Shown here piece by piece: positions 1 through 8,820 of a stretch of 64,000 nt of DNA. The position numbers were made by a program, and so were the translations under genes. A model generated the notes under the pieces. It was not told the DNA's origin. It ran no database searches and saw nothing but the letters and a program-made list of their open reading frames with translations. The stretch spans positions 62,001 through 126,000 of the forward strand of contig JAXMBX010000002.1 of the NCBI GenBank assembly GCA_046349635.1, in the 5' to 3' direction. How positions within the stretch are numbered: position 1 is the first letter of the stretch; each line of letters starts with the position of its first letter. The stretch comes from JAXMBX01 sp046349635. Lineage in GTDB: Bacteria > Planctomycetota > Planctomycetia > Planctomycetales > Planctomycetaceae.

Positions 1-1
1 C

Positions 2-1588
2 GGGCAACCCCAGAATTCGGATGAATTCCGGGATCTGAACCGGCAAATCAAGGATCTGCGACCGCTAGAACTGGTGGCCATCCACATTCCGGGGCTGTTC
101 AACGCCGACCGGCAGATTGTCGACCTGGTCCGGCGGGCGATTACCTTCAACGAGGGGGACGACGGACGGACGTTGTCCGGAGCGACGCTCTACGATGCGC
201 GGGTGACGTTAAAAAAGCTGGTCATGTTCTTTCAGGACGTGAAGGTAGCGGGGAATATTCTCATCGACCTGGGGAAGATTCCGATCCTGGCGTTCCTAGT
301 GCCGATTGGAGTGGCGATGCATGCCGTCGCGACGCCTATTCTGATCAAGTGCGGTGTCGAAGCGGGAATGCTCCTCGTGCTGGAGGCGGGGGCGGAGATT
401 TTCGTGATCCCGAAGCGGTTGCTGGAGAATCAGTTGATTCCACTCCTTGCGAAGTATCCGGCGGATGTCGTCAAGAAGGGGGGATCGCTCTCAACATCGA
501 TCACTAGCACGGTTCAAGACCTGGAATCGCGGCATTCCGTACAGGCGAGCATTTTCCCGGCGGCGAAGCAGATCTCGCTGGCATTGGTGGAAGAACCGGG
601 GCCAAAGACGGGGGCGGGGGGAGAGATTCGCTCGCAGTCGGTGTCGAGCGGCTGGCCGGGAGATATCGACAAGATCCTGAGCATGATCAAGAAAGTGACC
701 TCCGTCGTGAACGTCTTCAACAAGGCGGTGGAGTTCATCCCCGGGGCGAAGGAGATTACAGGTTGGGCTGAGCCCCAGATTCCGGGTTTCGATGATGACG
801 GTTCCCAGAAGAACTTCAGCCGGGAGACGGTGAAAAAGGTCAATGCGGACTGGAACTCTGAAGAGATCACGCAGTGGACGCGGGCGACGTATCCCTGGGT
901 CGATTCCCTGCGGGCACCGATTATCGGGGGGATGAAGAGTCCCGCCGTGCTGCAACTCTCGAAGGCGGGGGTCTACTACGGTCACTGGACGAACAGGTTC
1001 ACGATTGCGAAGTCGCACGCGTACCGTTCGGGGACGCCGCTGTCGAAAACGGGGGGACCGCGCGAGAAGCAGAAGATGTTCATCATGAAAGACATGAAAC
1101 CGGACCGGAAGGGGAAGGAAAGCTGGACGACGGATTCGCCGGAAGCGGAGAAGCTGTTCACGGTGCAGGGATTTACGACGCATCGGGCGGATGCGCTGTT
1201 CAGCCCGGCGATCTTCGGCGGGTCGAGCCACGACCAGGTGGTATATGCCCAGGCGATGGTCTACAACGCGAATCCTCAGCAGCCGAGCGGATTGTCGCAG
1301 CGTCAGCAGCGGGTAGGGTGGGACACGTTGAACTGGACGCCGCCGGTGAACGTGCCGGAATACGGGACGGTTCCGACGGAACGTTCGGAACTGTGGCCCC
1401 CGTGGTCGGTGTTCGAGAAAAAGCCGCAGAACAACACACCCGGGATCAAGCTGAACTGGCAGGCGAAGCTGGTGCCGGTGACGCGGAGCCGGCTGGGACA
1501 GGCCGCCAATGGGAGCGATTACAAAGGGAACATCAAGGACGCGATTCAAAAGAGCCTGAACAACACCCGTCAACTGGACACACACTAA
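2..1588 (+). CDS. Hypothetical membrane-associated protein of the Tad-like locus (5' partial)
   Basis: The reading frame is already open at base 2, so the true start lies upstream of the window; the first in-window candidate start is a GTG at 74 and is probably internal. One clear hydrophobic stretch (roughly bases 280-360) could be a membrane segment. The remaining 400 residues are polar with many Trp, Pro and Gly and show no motif I recognise. It is followed after 9 bases by the TadE-like gene, so it belongs to the same operon. By position it could be a TadG-like or other minor component of the secretion apparatus, but this is inferred only from neighbours. Confidence 0.7.
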   Translation, partial: GQPQNSDEFRDLNRQIKDLRPLELVAIHIPGLFNADRQIVDLVRRAITFNEGDDGRTLSGATLYDARVTLKKLVMFFQDVKVAGNILIDLGKIPILAFLVPIGVAMHAVATPILIKCGVEAGMLLVLEAGAEIFVIPKRLLENQLIPLLAKYPADVVKKGGSLSTSITSTVQDLESRHSVQASIFPAAKQISLALVEEPGPKTGAGGEIRSQSVSSGWPGDIDKILSMIKKVTSVVNVFNKAVEFIPGAKEITGWAEPQIPGFDDDGSQKNFSRETVKKVNADWNSEEITQWTRATYPWVDSLRAPIIGGMKSPAVLQLSKAGVYYGHWTNRFTIAKSHAYRSGTPLSKTGGPREKQKMFIMKDMKPDRKGKESWTTDSPEAEKLFTVQGFTTHRADALFSPAIFGGSSHDQVVYAQAMVYNANPQQPSGLSQRQQRVGWDTLNWTPPVNVPEYGTVPTERSELWPPWSVFEKKPQNNTPGIKLNWQAKLVPVTRSRLGQAANGSDYKGNIKDAIQKSLNNTRQLDTH

Positions 1589-1597
1589 GTTCTGATC

Positions 1598-2491
1598 ATG
1601 CGCCGTCACTCATCACAACCCGATCGCATACGCAACGAGCTACGCCGCGGTTCGGCACCGGTGGAGTTCGTGATGGCGTTGCCGCTGTTGCTGTTGATGT
1701 TCGTGCTGATCATGTCGGTCGCGGTGTTTTCGCTGGGATACCTGAAGGCGACGATTGTCGCGCGGGCGAATGCGTGGGACGAGCGTCCGAATCGCCGCAG
1801 CCAATTACCGATGTCTTTCAGCCAGATCACCAGCAAGGGGGACATCTACTCGCGGCAGGATACGGAGAACCCGGTGTATCCCTCCGCGAAGATCAACTTC
1901 GGATCGGTGTCCGCCAGTCACGCCGTGCTGGGTGGTTCGTGGGACTACCATGAATTGCTGAAAGGAAACGGACCGCACTGGGAAGACATGGGGAAAGCGG
2001 GAGTGGGGGGCGCGACGAACCAGATCTCCTCGATCCTCGACCAGTTCGCGAACGGGTTCGACATCGGCTCGATCCCGGGATTGGAATCCTTCGGAGGAAT
2101 CCAGCAATTGCTCGATCAAGGGAAGCAGTTTCTCGGGCAGCTCGATGGTGAGAACGAGAAGCAGAAGAAGGACCAGCAGCAGAATATCAAGAAGATGCAG
2201 GACCACATCAAGGAACTGCAGGCGGAGAAGAAAGGGTTGCAGGACGACATCAACAACAACCTGATTCCCAAGCGGAACGAGTTGAACCAGAGAATCGCGG
2301 ATCGGCAGAAGAAGATCGACGCTGAGAAGGATCCCGACAAGAAGAAGGCCTTGCAGAAGGAGCAGGACCAGGACAAGGCCGATCTGAAGCAGACCAACCA
2401 GCAGATCACGCAGAAGCAGAACCGGATTAAGGAAATCGACAACGAGATCAACGCCCAGCAGAGCGTCATCGACCAGTTGCAGGGCTTTTGA
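1598..2491 (+). CDS. TadE-like pseudopilin with C-terminal coiled coil
   Basis: The N-terminus has a basic leader followed by the type IV pilin-like signature RGSAPVEFVMALPLLLL: a charged stretch, a small residue at the likely processing site, Glu at about +5 and a hydrophobic helix (residues about 22-50). This is typical of TadE/TadG-family pseudopilins, which are matured by a prepilin peptidase and sit in the inner membrane. Residues about 180-297 are almost entirely Lys, Glu, Gln, Asp and Asn in heptad-like order and should form a long coiled coil ending close to the C-terminus. That tail is unusual for TadE, which is normally about 150-200 residues. Its stop is 51 bases before the preferred start of the next gene. 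Confidence 0.75.
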   Translation: MRRHSSQPDRIRNELRRGSAPVEFVMALPLLLLMFVLIMSVAVFSLGYLKATIVARANAWDERPNRRSQLPMSFSQITSKGDIYSRQDTENPVYPSAKINFGSVSASHAVLGGSWDYHELLKGNGPHWEDMGKAGVGGATNQISSILDQFANGFDIGSIPGLESFGGIQQLLDQGKQFLGQLDGENEKQKKDQQQNIKKMQDHIKELQAEKKGLQDDINNNLIPKRNELNQRIADRQKKIDAEKDPDKKKALQKEQDQDKADLKQTNQQITQKQNRIKEIDNEINAQQSVIDQLQGF

Positions 2492-2541
2492 GACGACATT
2501 ACACACATTTTCACGCTTCAAATTCTCTTCTTCCTCGCGAC

Positions 2542-3411
2542 ATGACCGCTCCTCCCCCATCCACGAAGCCCTCGATTGTTCGCCTGGGGGCGAGATGGGG
2601 CGTCCGAGGCGGGATTGCGGGGCTGGTGATCTGGCTGGCGTGGTGGTCGATGCAGGGGATTTCGGCGCTTGTCGCGACGCCCGTGGTCGAGAATCGACCA
2701 GCGTCCGCACCCATTACTCCGCTTGAGGTCCTGCGAGAGCCTGACCTGTCGGGAGGGATGTGGCAGTTCCTGGACGAGGGAGGAGAGATGGATGCACAGA
2801 TCCTTCCCCGAAAAAACGCATCTTCGGAAATTCTTGCTTCGCCTCCCCAGCTCGCCGCGCTCGCGGAGACTGCGAAAGGATCGCCGAATCCGCGGGGGGA
2901 CGAGCTGCTCCGGCTGTTGAAACGGAACGGAAAAATGAGGGGTGCAGGGGTATTTCAACGCTATCACCTGAAGCAGTGGGGGCACGAAATCGTGGCTTAC
3001 ACGCTGCCCAAACCGGAAGAACGGCTCGTGCTGGTGCGCCTGCTGGTGCCATACGGAACCGAACGGGCCTGGCTGATCGACTATGCCCTGCAAGGTAAGC
3101 CCGCCGGTTCGTTGTCAGCGGCGAGTTCGCCGCTTCCGGAAAAAATTCCGCAGCGGCTGATCTGCCAGAGAATGGACGGTTCCGGAAAGGTCTTCAGCCA
3201 GTTGTTCGTCATTGAGGGGAAGTTGCCAGACCTGCTGGAGGGACTGCGGCAAAACTCCTGGGAATTCGACAAATCACCGAAGCCCGACACCTCTGAATTT
3301 GTTACGATCCATCTGGCTCGGCGCTCGGAATCGTATTGGGTGATCGTGACTCCCCTGCCGGGGGGGTCTCGCCTGCGGATTCTGCTCGTTCGAGATGATG
3401 GTTCTTCCTGA
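2542..3411 (+). CDS. Hypothetical single-pass membrane protein in the Tad-like operon
   Basis: The open frame reaches back to a TTG at 2488 that overlaps the previous stop, but the ATG at 2542 gives a more natural N-terminus: a short polar leader then one transmembrane helix (residues about 20-42, rich in Gly, Ala, Leu and Trp). The rest, about 245 residues, is predicted to lie outside the membrane and has no motif I recognise. The position between the TadE-like and CpaB-like genes suggests an accessory subunit of the export machine. No strong Shine-Dalgarno is visible for either start, so the start is uncertain by 18 codons. Confidence 0.6.
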   Translation: MTAPPPSTKPSIVRLGARWGVRGGIAGLVIWLAWWSMQGISALVATPVVENRPASAPITPLEVLREPDLSGGMWQFLDEGGEMDAQILPRKNASSEILASPPQLAALAETAKGSPNPRGDELLRLLKRNGKMRGAGVFQRYHLKQWGHEIVAYTLPKPEERLVLVRLLVPYGTERAWLIDYALQGKPAGSLSAASSPLPEKIPQRLICQRMDGSGKVFSQLFVIEGKLPDLLEGLRQNSWEFDKSPKPDTSEFVTIHLARRSESYWVIVTPLPGGSRLRILLVRDDGSS

Positions 3412-3452
3412 GCAATTTGACACCGTGACCGAATCTGATTGAAGGAATTGCC

Positions 3453-4217
3453 ATGAAGCTGTTTTTGAATCTGTTGATTCCCTTGGCGCTGGCCTTCGTG
3501 GCAGGGGTGCTGAACTACGCGGCGCTGTCGCGCAAAACCGCCCTGCAGTCCTATGTGGGGGTGAGCAGCGCGATGAAGGTGGGGGACCCGTACAAACTGC
3601 CGCTGCTGCAGGAAGTGAAAGTGCCGGCGGCGGTCCCGGGGGCGATTCCGTGGAAGGAAAAAGAGGTACTGCTGACGCTCCGTGCGCCGCGGAAATTCGA
3701 GCCGGGGGACTGGGTGATGCGGAGCGACATCCTCCCCGCGGACAATGCAGGGCTGCAACTGGAGAAGGATGAGGTCGCGCTGAACGTCTCGCTGGAAGGG
3801 ATTGTGATCGAGCCCAAACTGCTGCGGATCGGCCAGCCTCTGGGGTTCGTGGTGCGGAAAGGGCCCTCTCCGAAGAACCAGGGAGGGGCGTTGATCGGTA
3901 AAGACAAGACCGACGACAAGCCGGATTACCAGATCGTGGGGCCGTTCCGTCTGGTGACGCTGGGGGAACTGGCGACCCACGAGGCCGAGACGGAAAACCC
4001 GGAGGGGGTGCGGCCGCCCAAGACGATCAGCGTGGCCGTACGGAGCGGGGACGGCAAAGCGCTGAATGAAGATTCGCAGTTGCTCGCCAAGGCGATCGAG
4101 CAGACGAGCATCACCGCAATCATCCTGTATCCGACGGCGGCTCCGAAAGTACCGAAAGAGAAAGCGGCTCCTGAGAAAGAGGACTCGAAAGCGAAAGACG
4201 ACGATAAGGCGAAGTAG
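3453..4217 (+). CDS. CpaB/RcpC-like SAF-domain protein (candidate)
   Basis: A 254-residue protein with an N-terminal hydrophobic helix (about residues 3-25) followed by a beta-rich segment. In it, a phrase of the type 'RAPRKFEPGDWVM' and the following ILPAD resemble the SAF fold of CpaB/RcpC, a periplasmic partner of the outer-membrane secretin in Tad systems. The C-terminal 30 residues are a Lys/Glu/Ala-rich charged tail. A Shine-Dalgarno-like AAGGAATT lies just upstream of the ATG. The position directly before the secretion ATPase matches the usual cpaB-cpaF neighbourhood, although cpaC (secretin) is absent here. The family assignment rests on a weak motif plus context. Confidence 0.55.
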   Translation: MKLFLNLLIPLALAFVAGVLNYAALSRKTALQSYVGVSSAMKVGDPYKLPLLQEVKVPAAVPGAIPWKEKEVLLTLRAPRKFEPGDWVMRSDILPADNAGLQLEKDEVALNVSLEGIVIEPKLLRIGQPLGFVVRKGPSPKNQGGALIGKDKTDDKPDYQIVGPFRLVTLGELATHEAETENPEGVRPPKTISVAVRSGDGKALNEDSQLLAKAIEQTSITAIILYPTAAPKVPKEKAAPEKEDSKAKDDDKAK

Positions 4218-4247
4218 TTCACAAACTCCGACTGACCTCCGTGACTT

Positions 4248-6158
4248 ATGCAGATCTGGTACAACCACATTCTGGATGCAAGCGCGCGACAATCCCGGAC
4301 CTTTCAGGGAAGAGTCGTGCGGATCGGACGCAGCCCGGAGAATGACATCGTCCTCGATTCTCCGTTCGTGGCGTCGAGCGCGGTGATCCTGGAGAAAACC
4401 CCCCGGGGCTGGGAATGCGAATCCTTCTGCTTCGAAGGGGTACAGGTCGCCGACCAGGAACTGGCGGAGGGAGAACGGATTCCGGTACAGGGGCGGTGCA
4501 CGCTCAAGATCTACCCATACACTCTTTCGCTGGAGATTCCCGACCAGTACGAAGAGCGGGACTCGGAGACCCGTCAGCGGCTGGACGGGGAACTGTCGCG
4601 CACCGTCCGCAGGATCCATCTGATTCTGCTGCAGCGGATGGATCTGACCGTCGCGTCGAACACGCGCGAGGTGAGCGCGGAACAACTGCTCAAGATTGAA
4701 CACCTGCTGGAAGAGATCGTTAAAGAGGTGGGACTGCTGGGGCCGAAGATTTCGGAACTGGATCGTTACGTCGCGGGATGCAGCCTGCACAGTTCGATCC
4801 TTTCCAGCCTCTTTGAAGAGTCTTCGCAGGGTGACGAGAGCGTCTGGAACCAGAAGCTTTCCTGGTCCCGGATGGTCTCCGCGATCCCGGACCGCGAGGA
4901 GGAACTGGGGCAACTGGTCACGCACGTCAACCGCGAGTTCAACGTCGAACCGGACAGCGAACTGACCGCCCGGATTGAAGCGGTGGAACGAAACTTCTGG
5001 CGGATCTGGAAGAACTGGTCGAAACAGATTCACCAGGATTTGACCTCGTATCTGGTGCTGCGATTCCTCAAGAAACAGATCAAGGACATTGTGTTCGGGT
5101 ACGGTCCGCTGGAGGACCTGCTCCGGAGCCCTGTGATTTCGGAAATCATGGTGGTGGACAGCGATCGGATCTTCGTGGAACGGGCGGGTGTGCTGGAAAA
5201 CTCCGGACGGCGGTTTGTCTCGGATGAAGTGACCCAGGCGATTATCGAGCGAATTGTCGCGCGGGTCGGGCGGCGGATCGACAAATCGAAACCGCTGGTG
5301 GATGCGCGGCTGGTGGATGGCAGCCGCGTGAATGCGGTCATCGCTCCGCTTTCCGTGAGCGGCCCGACGTTGACGATCCGTAAATTTCCGCCTCGGAAGA
5401 TGGGAGTCGCGGATCTTGTCAAGAAGGGGAGCCTGACGCAGATGGTGTCAGAGTTCCTGAAGGCGTGCGTCCTCTGTCGCTGCAACATCATCATCTCGGG
5501 CGGAACCGGGACCGGAAAGACGACGCTGCTCAACTGCCTGAGCGACTTCATTCCAGACAGGGAGCGGATCGTCACGATTGAAGACACGGCTGAACTGCAG
5601 TTGAAGAAAGAACACCTGGTCCGGATGGAAACAAAGCAGGAGAATATTGAGGGGACGGGAGCGTATACGATCCGGGATCTGGTGAAAAACTCACTTCGCA
5701 TGCGGCCCGATCGAATCGTCGTCGGCGAATGCCGCGGCGCGGAATCGCTGGATATGCTGCAGGCGATGAACACGGGCCACGACGGATCGCTGACGACCCT
5801 GCACGCCAATACCGCGGGGGACGTCATCCTGCGGCTGGAAGTGATGGTGCAGATGGCTGCAGACCTGCCGATCGATTCGATCCATCGCCAGATCGGCTCC
5901 GCGGTCGATCTGATCGTGCAGCTTTCCCGGCATCGGGACGGTCGCCGCGTGATCACCCAGGTGACGGAAGTCGTCGGTGTCGATCCGCGTGAGGGAGGGG
6001 TGGTCCTGAGGGACATTTTCATGTTCGACCCGGAAACCGGCACGCTGGTGCCGACCGGACAGTTGCCCACCTTCATGGACCGGATTCTGGCGACGGGGAA
6101 AGTCGATCTGGATGCGTTCTTCCTGGACGGCAGAACCGAGAAGGAGGAGCAGGCGTGA
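4248..6158 (+). CDS. cpaF: FHA domain-CpaF/TadA secretion ATPase fusion
   Basis: Hexameric ATPase of the Tad/type II secretion superfamily, expected to power pseudopilus assembly at the inner face of the membrane. Residues about 20-95 are an FHA domain (GRSPENDIVL); the usual Ser-x-x-His phosphopeptide motif is changed to VASSAV, so phosphothreonine binding is doubtful. Residues about 250-610 are the CpaF core. Walker A is GGTGTGKTTLL with Lys424, the Asp box includes TIEDTAELQL, the Walker B region is RPDRIVVGECRG, and the His-box phrase is SLTTLHANT. It is about 200 residues longer than a bare CpaF because of the FHA and linker. The stop overlaps the GTG start of tadB by four bases, implying translational coupling. 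Confidence 0.93.
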   Translation: MQIWYNHILDASARQSRTFQGRVVRIGRSPENDIVLDSPFVASSAVILEKTPRGWECESFCFEGVQVADQELAEGERIPVQGRCTLKIYPYTLSLEIPDQYEERDSETRQRLDGELSRTVRRIHLILLQRMDLTVASNTREVSAEQLLKIEHLLEEIVKEVGLLGPKISELDRYVAGCSLHSSILSSLFEESSQGDESVWNQKLSWSRMVSAIPDREEELGQLVTHVNREFNVEPDSELTARIEAVERNFWRIWKNWSKQIHQDLTSYLVLRFLKKQIKDIVFGYGPLEDLLRSPVISEIMVVDSDRIFVERAGVLENSGRRFVSDEVTQAIIERIVARVGRRIDKSKPLVDARLVDGSRVNAVIAPLSVSGPTLTIRKFPPRKMGVADLVKKGSLTQMVSEFLKACVLCRCNIIISGGTGTGKTTLLNCLSDFIPDRERIVTIEDTAELQLKKEHLVRMETKQENIEGTGAYTIRDLVKNSLRMRPDRIVVGECRGAESLDMLQAMNTGHDGSLTTLHANTAGDVILRLEVMVQMAADLPIDSIHRQIGSAVDLIVQLSRHRDGRRVITQVTEVVGVDPREGGVVLRDIFMFDPETGTLVPTGQLPTFMDRILATGKVDLDAFFLDGRTEKEEQA

Positions 6159-7003
6159 ATCAGCAGCAGATGCTCCTCGCTTGCCTGGCGACCGCATTGA
6201 CGGTGCTGTTCGGCTATAAGCCGGTGCTGCAGGTCTGGGATCGCGTTTCCTCCGCCAAGATTCGTGACTTGTCGGACCGGATTCGCGCACTGCACATGGA
6301 TGACAAGCAGGTCGCCTTCCTGATGCGTTTGTGGGGTGGCGCGATGGCGGGGACGTTCATCCTCGTCTGGTTCATCATGGGCATGCCGACGGTTGCGGTC
6401 GTGCTGGTGTTTTTGATCTACAAATCGCCACGCCTGCTGCTGACGAGCGCGATCCGGCGGCGAAGTTACCTGCTGCGGGATCAACTCGTGGGGGCGGGAA
6501 TCGGACTGGCGAATGCCTGTCGTTCCGGGCTATCGCTTGCACAGGCATTTGAGGCGGTGACGAAGGACATTCCCGATCCGCTGAAGTCGGAGCTTTCGCG
6601 GATTGTGGGAGAATATCACGCGGGTCGACCGTTGCGGGAGGCCCTGCTCGCGACGAAAGAGCGATTGAATCTCGACAGCTTCTCGCTGTTGGTCTCGGCG
6701 GTGCTGGTCTGCATGGAGCGCGGGGGGAACCTGACGGAGGCATTGGACCGGATCAGCCGGAGCCTGCAGGAGAATCAGCGGCTGGAGCGAAAGCTGGAAG
6801 CTGACACGCAGAGCGGCCGGATGGTGGTGATCGTGCTGTGTGTGTTTCCGTTCCTGTTTCTGGGGGGGTTTTATGTCATCGATCCGGAAGGGACGAGCCT
6901 GATGTTCACCACGGTGCTGGGGCAGATCGTCCTGGCGGGAGTGATTCTGTGTGTGTTTGCCGCGGGTCGGATGGCGCAGAAGATCTTGAGCATTGAACTG
7001 TAG
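6155..7003 (+). CDS. tadB: TadB-like inner-membrane platform protein
   Basis: A 282-residue GspF-superfamily protein with transmembrane segments near residues 2-20, 60-95, 225-247 and 255-275, and a cytoplasmic helical GspF domain (about 105-225, including GLSLAQAFEAV and MERGGNLTEALDRI). TadB and TadC together form the membrane platform on which CpaF acts. The start is a GTG overlapping the cpaF stop, preceded by a strong AAGGAGGAG ribosome binding site. The next gene begins two bases after its stop. Confidence 0.9.
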   Translation: MNQQQMLLACLATALTVLFGYKPVLQVWDRVSSAKIRDLSDRIRALHMDDKQVAFLMRLWGGAMAGTFILVWFIMGMPTVAVVLVFLIYKSPRLLLTSAIRRRSYLLRDQLVGAGIGLANACRSGLSLAQAFEAVTKDIPDPLKSELSRIVGEYHAGRPLREALLATKERLNLDSFSLLVSAVLVCMERGGNLTEALDRISRSLQENQRLERKLEADTQSGRMVVIVLCVFPFLFLGGFYVIDPEGTSLMFTTVLGQIVLAGVILCVFAAGRMAQKILSIEL

Positions 7004-7005
7004 TC

Positions 7006-7965
7006 ATGATTGCAATGAATTCCGTGAATCTGATGATCGCAAACGGGATGCTTCTGGCGGAAGCAGCACCGGCCGCCAAGCTTGCGCTCCCCTTGCTGAT
7101 GGGGTTCGCCGTCGGTTGGGTGGCATGGTCGGTCTGCCGCATCCTGTTCGCCCCTCGGACAACGGCCAACCTGGGGATTTACGAAACCGAACGGCGCGAG
7201 CGTTTGCGCGACGAAAATCCGGTCTATCGCTGGTTCGAGCCGCTGATCGACGAACTCTCGGTTTCGCAGCCCGCAGCGAATCAGACGCAGCAGAAGATCG
7301 CGCTGGCGCTGAGGATGCTGCCGGATTGGCCTCCCTGGACGCCGCAGGATTTCGCCGCCACCAAAAAGGTCGAAGCGGGACTGACGGGTCTGGTTGTGGG
7401 ACTGCTCTTGTGGCCGATCATGGGGCCGATTGTGGCAGCGGTCGGCGCGGTCATCGTCGCCTCGAGTTACATCATGTTCTGGGGGGTGCGAGTCCAGGAA
7501 CTGGCGCAAAAACGGCGAATGGTTTTCCTGAAGCGTTTACCGTATGCGGTGGACCTGCTGGCGTTGATGATGGAAGCCGGCGCGAGCTTCGACGAAGCGG
7601 TCGCGACTCTCGTGGACGAAAGTCCCGGTCATCCGATCGGGCAGGAATTCGGTTACCTGCTGCGGGAGATTCGGCTGGGGCGGAGCCGGCGGGACGCGTT
7701 GATTCAACTGCGGGACCGGATGGAAGACGACAACGTCCGGGAGTTCGTGACGGCGATTCTGAACGGCGAGGAGTTCGGCACCCCGCTCAGCCGGATCCTG
7801 CGGACGCAGGCGGACCAGATGCGGCTGAAACGCTCGCAATGGGCGGAAAAGGCGGCGGGCGAAGCGCAGGTGAAAATCGTATTTCCCGGAATCATGATCA
7901 TGATCGCCTGCCTGTTGATTATCGTGACGCCATTCATTGTGAAATTCCTGGACGTCTTCATATAA
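7006..7965 (+). CDS. tadC: TadC-like inner-membrane platform protein
   Basis: A second GspF-superfamily protein (319 residues), with membrane segments near 22-45, about 125-165 and 285-315 and a GspF domain (about 180-285) containing LMMEAGASFDEAVATL and GEEFGTPLSRIL. It begins almost directly after tadB, the standard cpaF-tadB-tadC order. An alternative ATG lies three codons downstream (7015). The protein is typical in length and shows no broken motif. Confidence 0.9.
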   Translation: MIAMNSVNLMIANGMLLAEAAPAAKLALPLLMGFAVGWVAWSVCRILFAPRTTANLGIYETERRERLRDENPVYRWFEPLIDELSVSQPAANQTQQKIALALRMLPDWPPWTPQDFAATKKVEAGLTGLVVGLLLWPIMGPIVAAVGAVIVASSYIMFWGVRVQELAQKRRMVFLKRLPYAVDLLALMMEAGASFDEAVATLVDESPGHPIGQEFGYLLREIRLGRSRRDALIQLRDRMEDDNVREFVTAILNGEEFGTPLSRILRTQADQMRLKRSQWAEKAAGEAQVKIVFPGIMIMIACLLIIVTPFIVKFLDVFI

Positions 7966-8001
7966 CTTCTGAATCCACTCGCCATCGGCAGGGTGCGCAT
8001 C

Positions 8002-8784
8002 ATGGCCCAGACAGCAATGAAAATCGTGATCTTGCGTGGACCGCAGCAGGGAGAAGAGTTCTTCCTGACGAAGAGGATCACGCGCCTGGGCTCGGACGGA
8101 GCGTGCGAGATCCGGCTGGAGGGGGAGGGAATTCCCGGCCACGCCGCGTCGATTGAATTCGGTGCGGATGAGATCGTGGTCTACAACCGGACCGAGACCG
8201 CGCTGGTGGTGGCAGGCTCGAATGTCCCCGCTCAAGGTTCCGGAGTCTGGAAGCAGGGAAAAGACCTGCTGATCGGCTCCGCCCAGTTGCGTTTGGAGGC
8301 GTTTACCCCGAAGCCTGTCGTCGCGCCCAAGCGTTACGAGTTCGAAGAAGAGGAAAAGGTTGAGCCACCGGATCAGAAGCCGGGTGAAGCGGCGAAGAAA
8401 ACTCCCGCGAAGAAGGCTGCCAAATCCGGCAAGAACAACACGGGACCGATTATATTCATCGCCGCCTGCCTGGTGATGGTGGTGCTGATGATCATCAAGA
8501 AGGCGGGGGGAGACGGGGTGGCTGCGGCCGTCCCCGGCGCGCAGACCATGACCTGGGAAACGGTCTGGACGCAACTGGATGACCCCAAGCGGGTGGACTC
8601 TCCCGACAATGACACGATCCGCAGCGGGTTGCAGCATTTGTACCGGCTGGGGAACAGCAAAGGTTCGACCGATCTCCCCATCTGGAAATCGCGAGTGCTG
8701 CAGACGCTGATCGCCGCGGAAACCAAAGCGGGAGAGGACAAGGAATTCCACGCGAAACTGCGGGCGTTCGTAAATCAACTTTGA
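8002..8784 (+). CDS. FHA-like domain protein with one transmembrane helix
   Basis: Residues 5-100 read as a divergent FHA domain (ITRLGSDGACEIRLEGEG, then GIPGHAASIEF), with Ser in place of the usual Arg after Gly but with the His retained. A Lys/Pro/Glu-rich linker leads to one membrane helix (TGPIIFIAACLVMVVLMI, about residues 150-170) and a roughly 90-residue C-terminal domain of unknown fold outside the cytoplasm. The frame extends to a GTG at 7993, but the ATG at 8002 is better spaced from AGGGTG. This second FHA protein next to a pseudokinase suggests a signalling or regulatory layer on the secretion machine. Confidence 0.75.
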   Translation: MAQTAMKIVILRGPQQGEEFFLTKRITRLGSDGACEIRLEGEGIPGHAASIEFGADEIVVYNRTETALVVAGSNVPAQGSGVWKQGKDLLIGSAQLRLEAFTPKPVVAPKRYEFEEEEKVEPPDQKPGEAAKKTPAKKAAKSGKNNTGPIIFIAACLVMVVLMIIKKAGGDGVAAAVPGAQTMTWETVWTQLDDPKRVDSPDNDTIRSGLQHLYRLGNSKGSTDLPIWKSRVLQTLIAAETKAGEDKEFHAKLRAFVNQL

Positions 8785-8820
8785 CAGGCCTGACCACTTT
8801 TTGTTGCGGATCTAAAATTC

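Noticed and set aside
491..1609. A 372-codon minus-strand frame opposite the first gene.
   Set aside because: It is Arg/Pro-rich, has no ribosome site or motif, and is the shadow of the real plus-strand frame in GC-rich sequence.
3081..5033. A 650-codon minus-strand frame opposite the CpaB-like and CpaF genes.
   Set aside because: Composition is dominated by Arg, Pro and Gln, with no family resemblance; the plus strand carries recognisable CpaF motifs.
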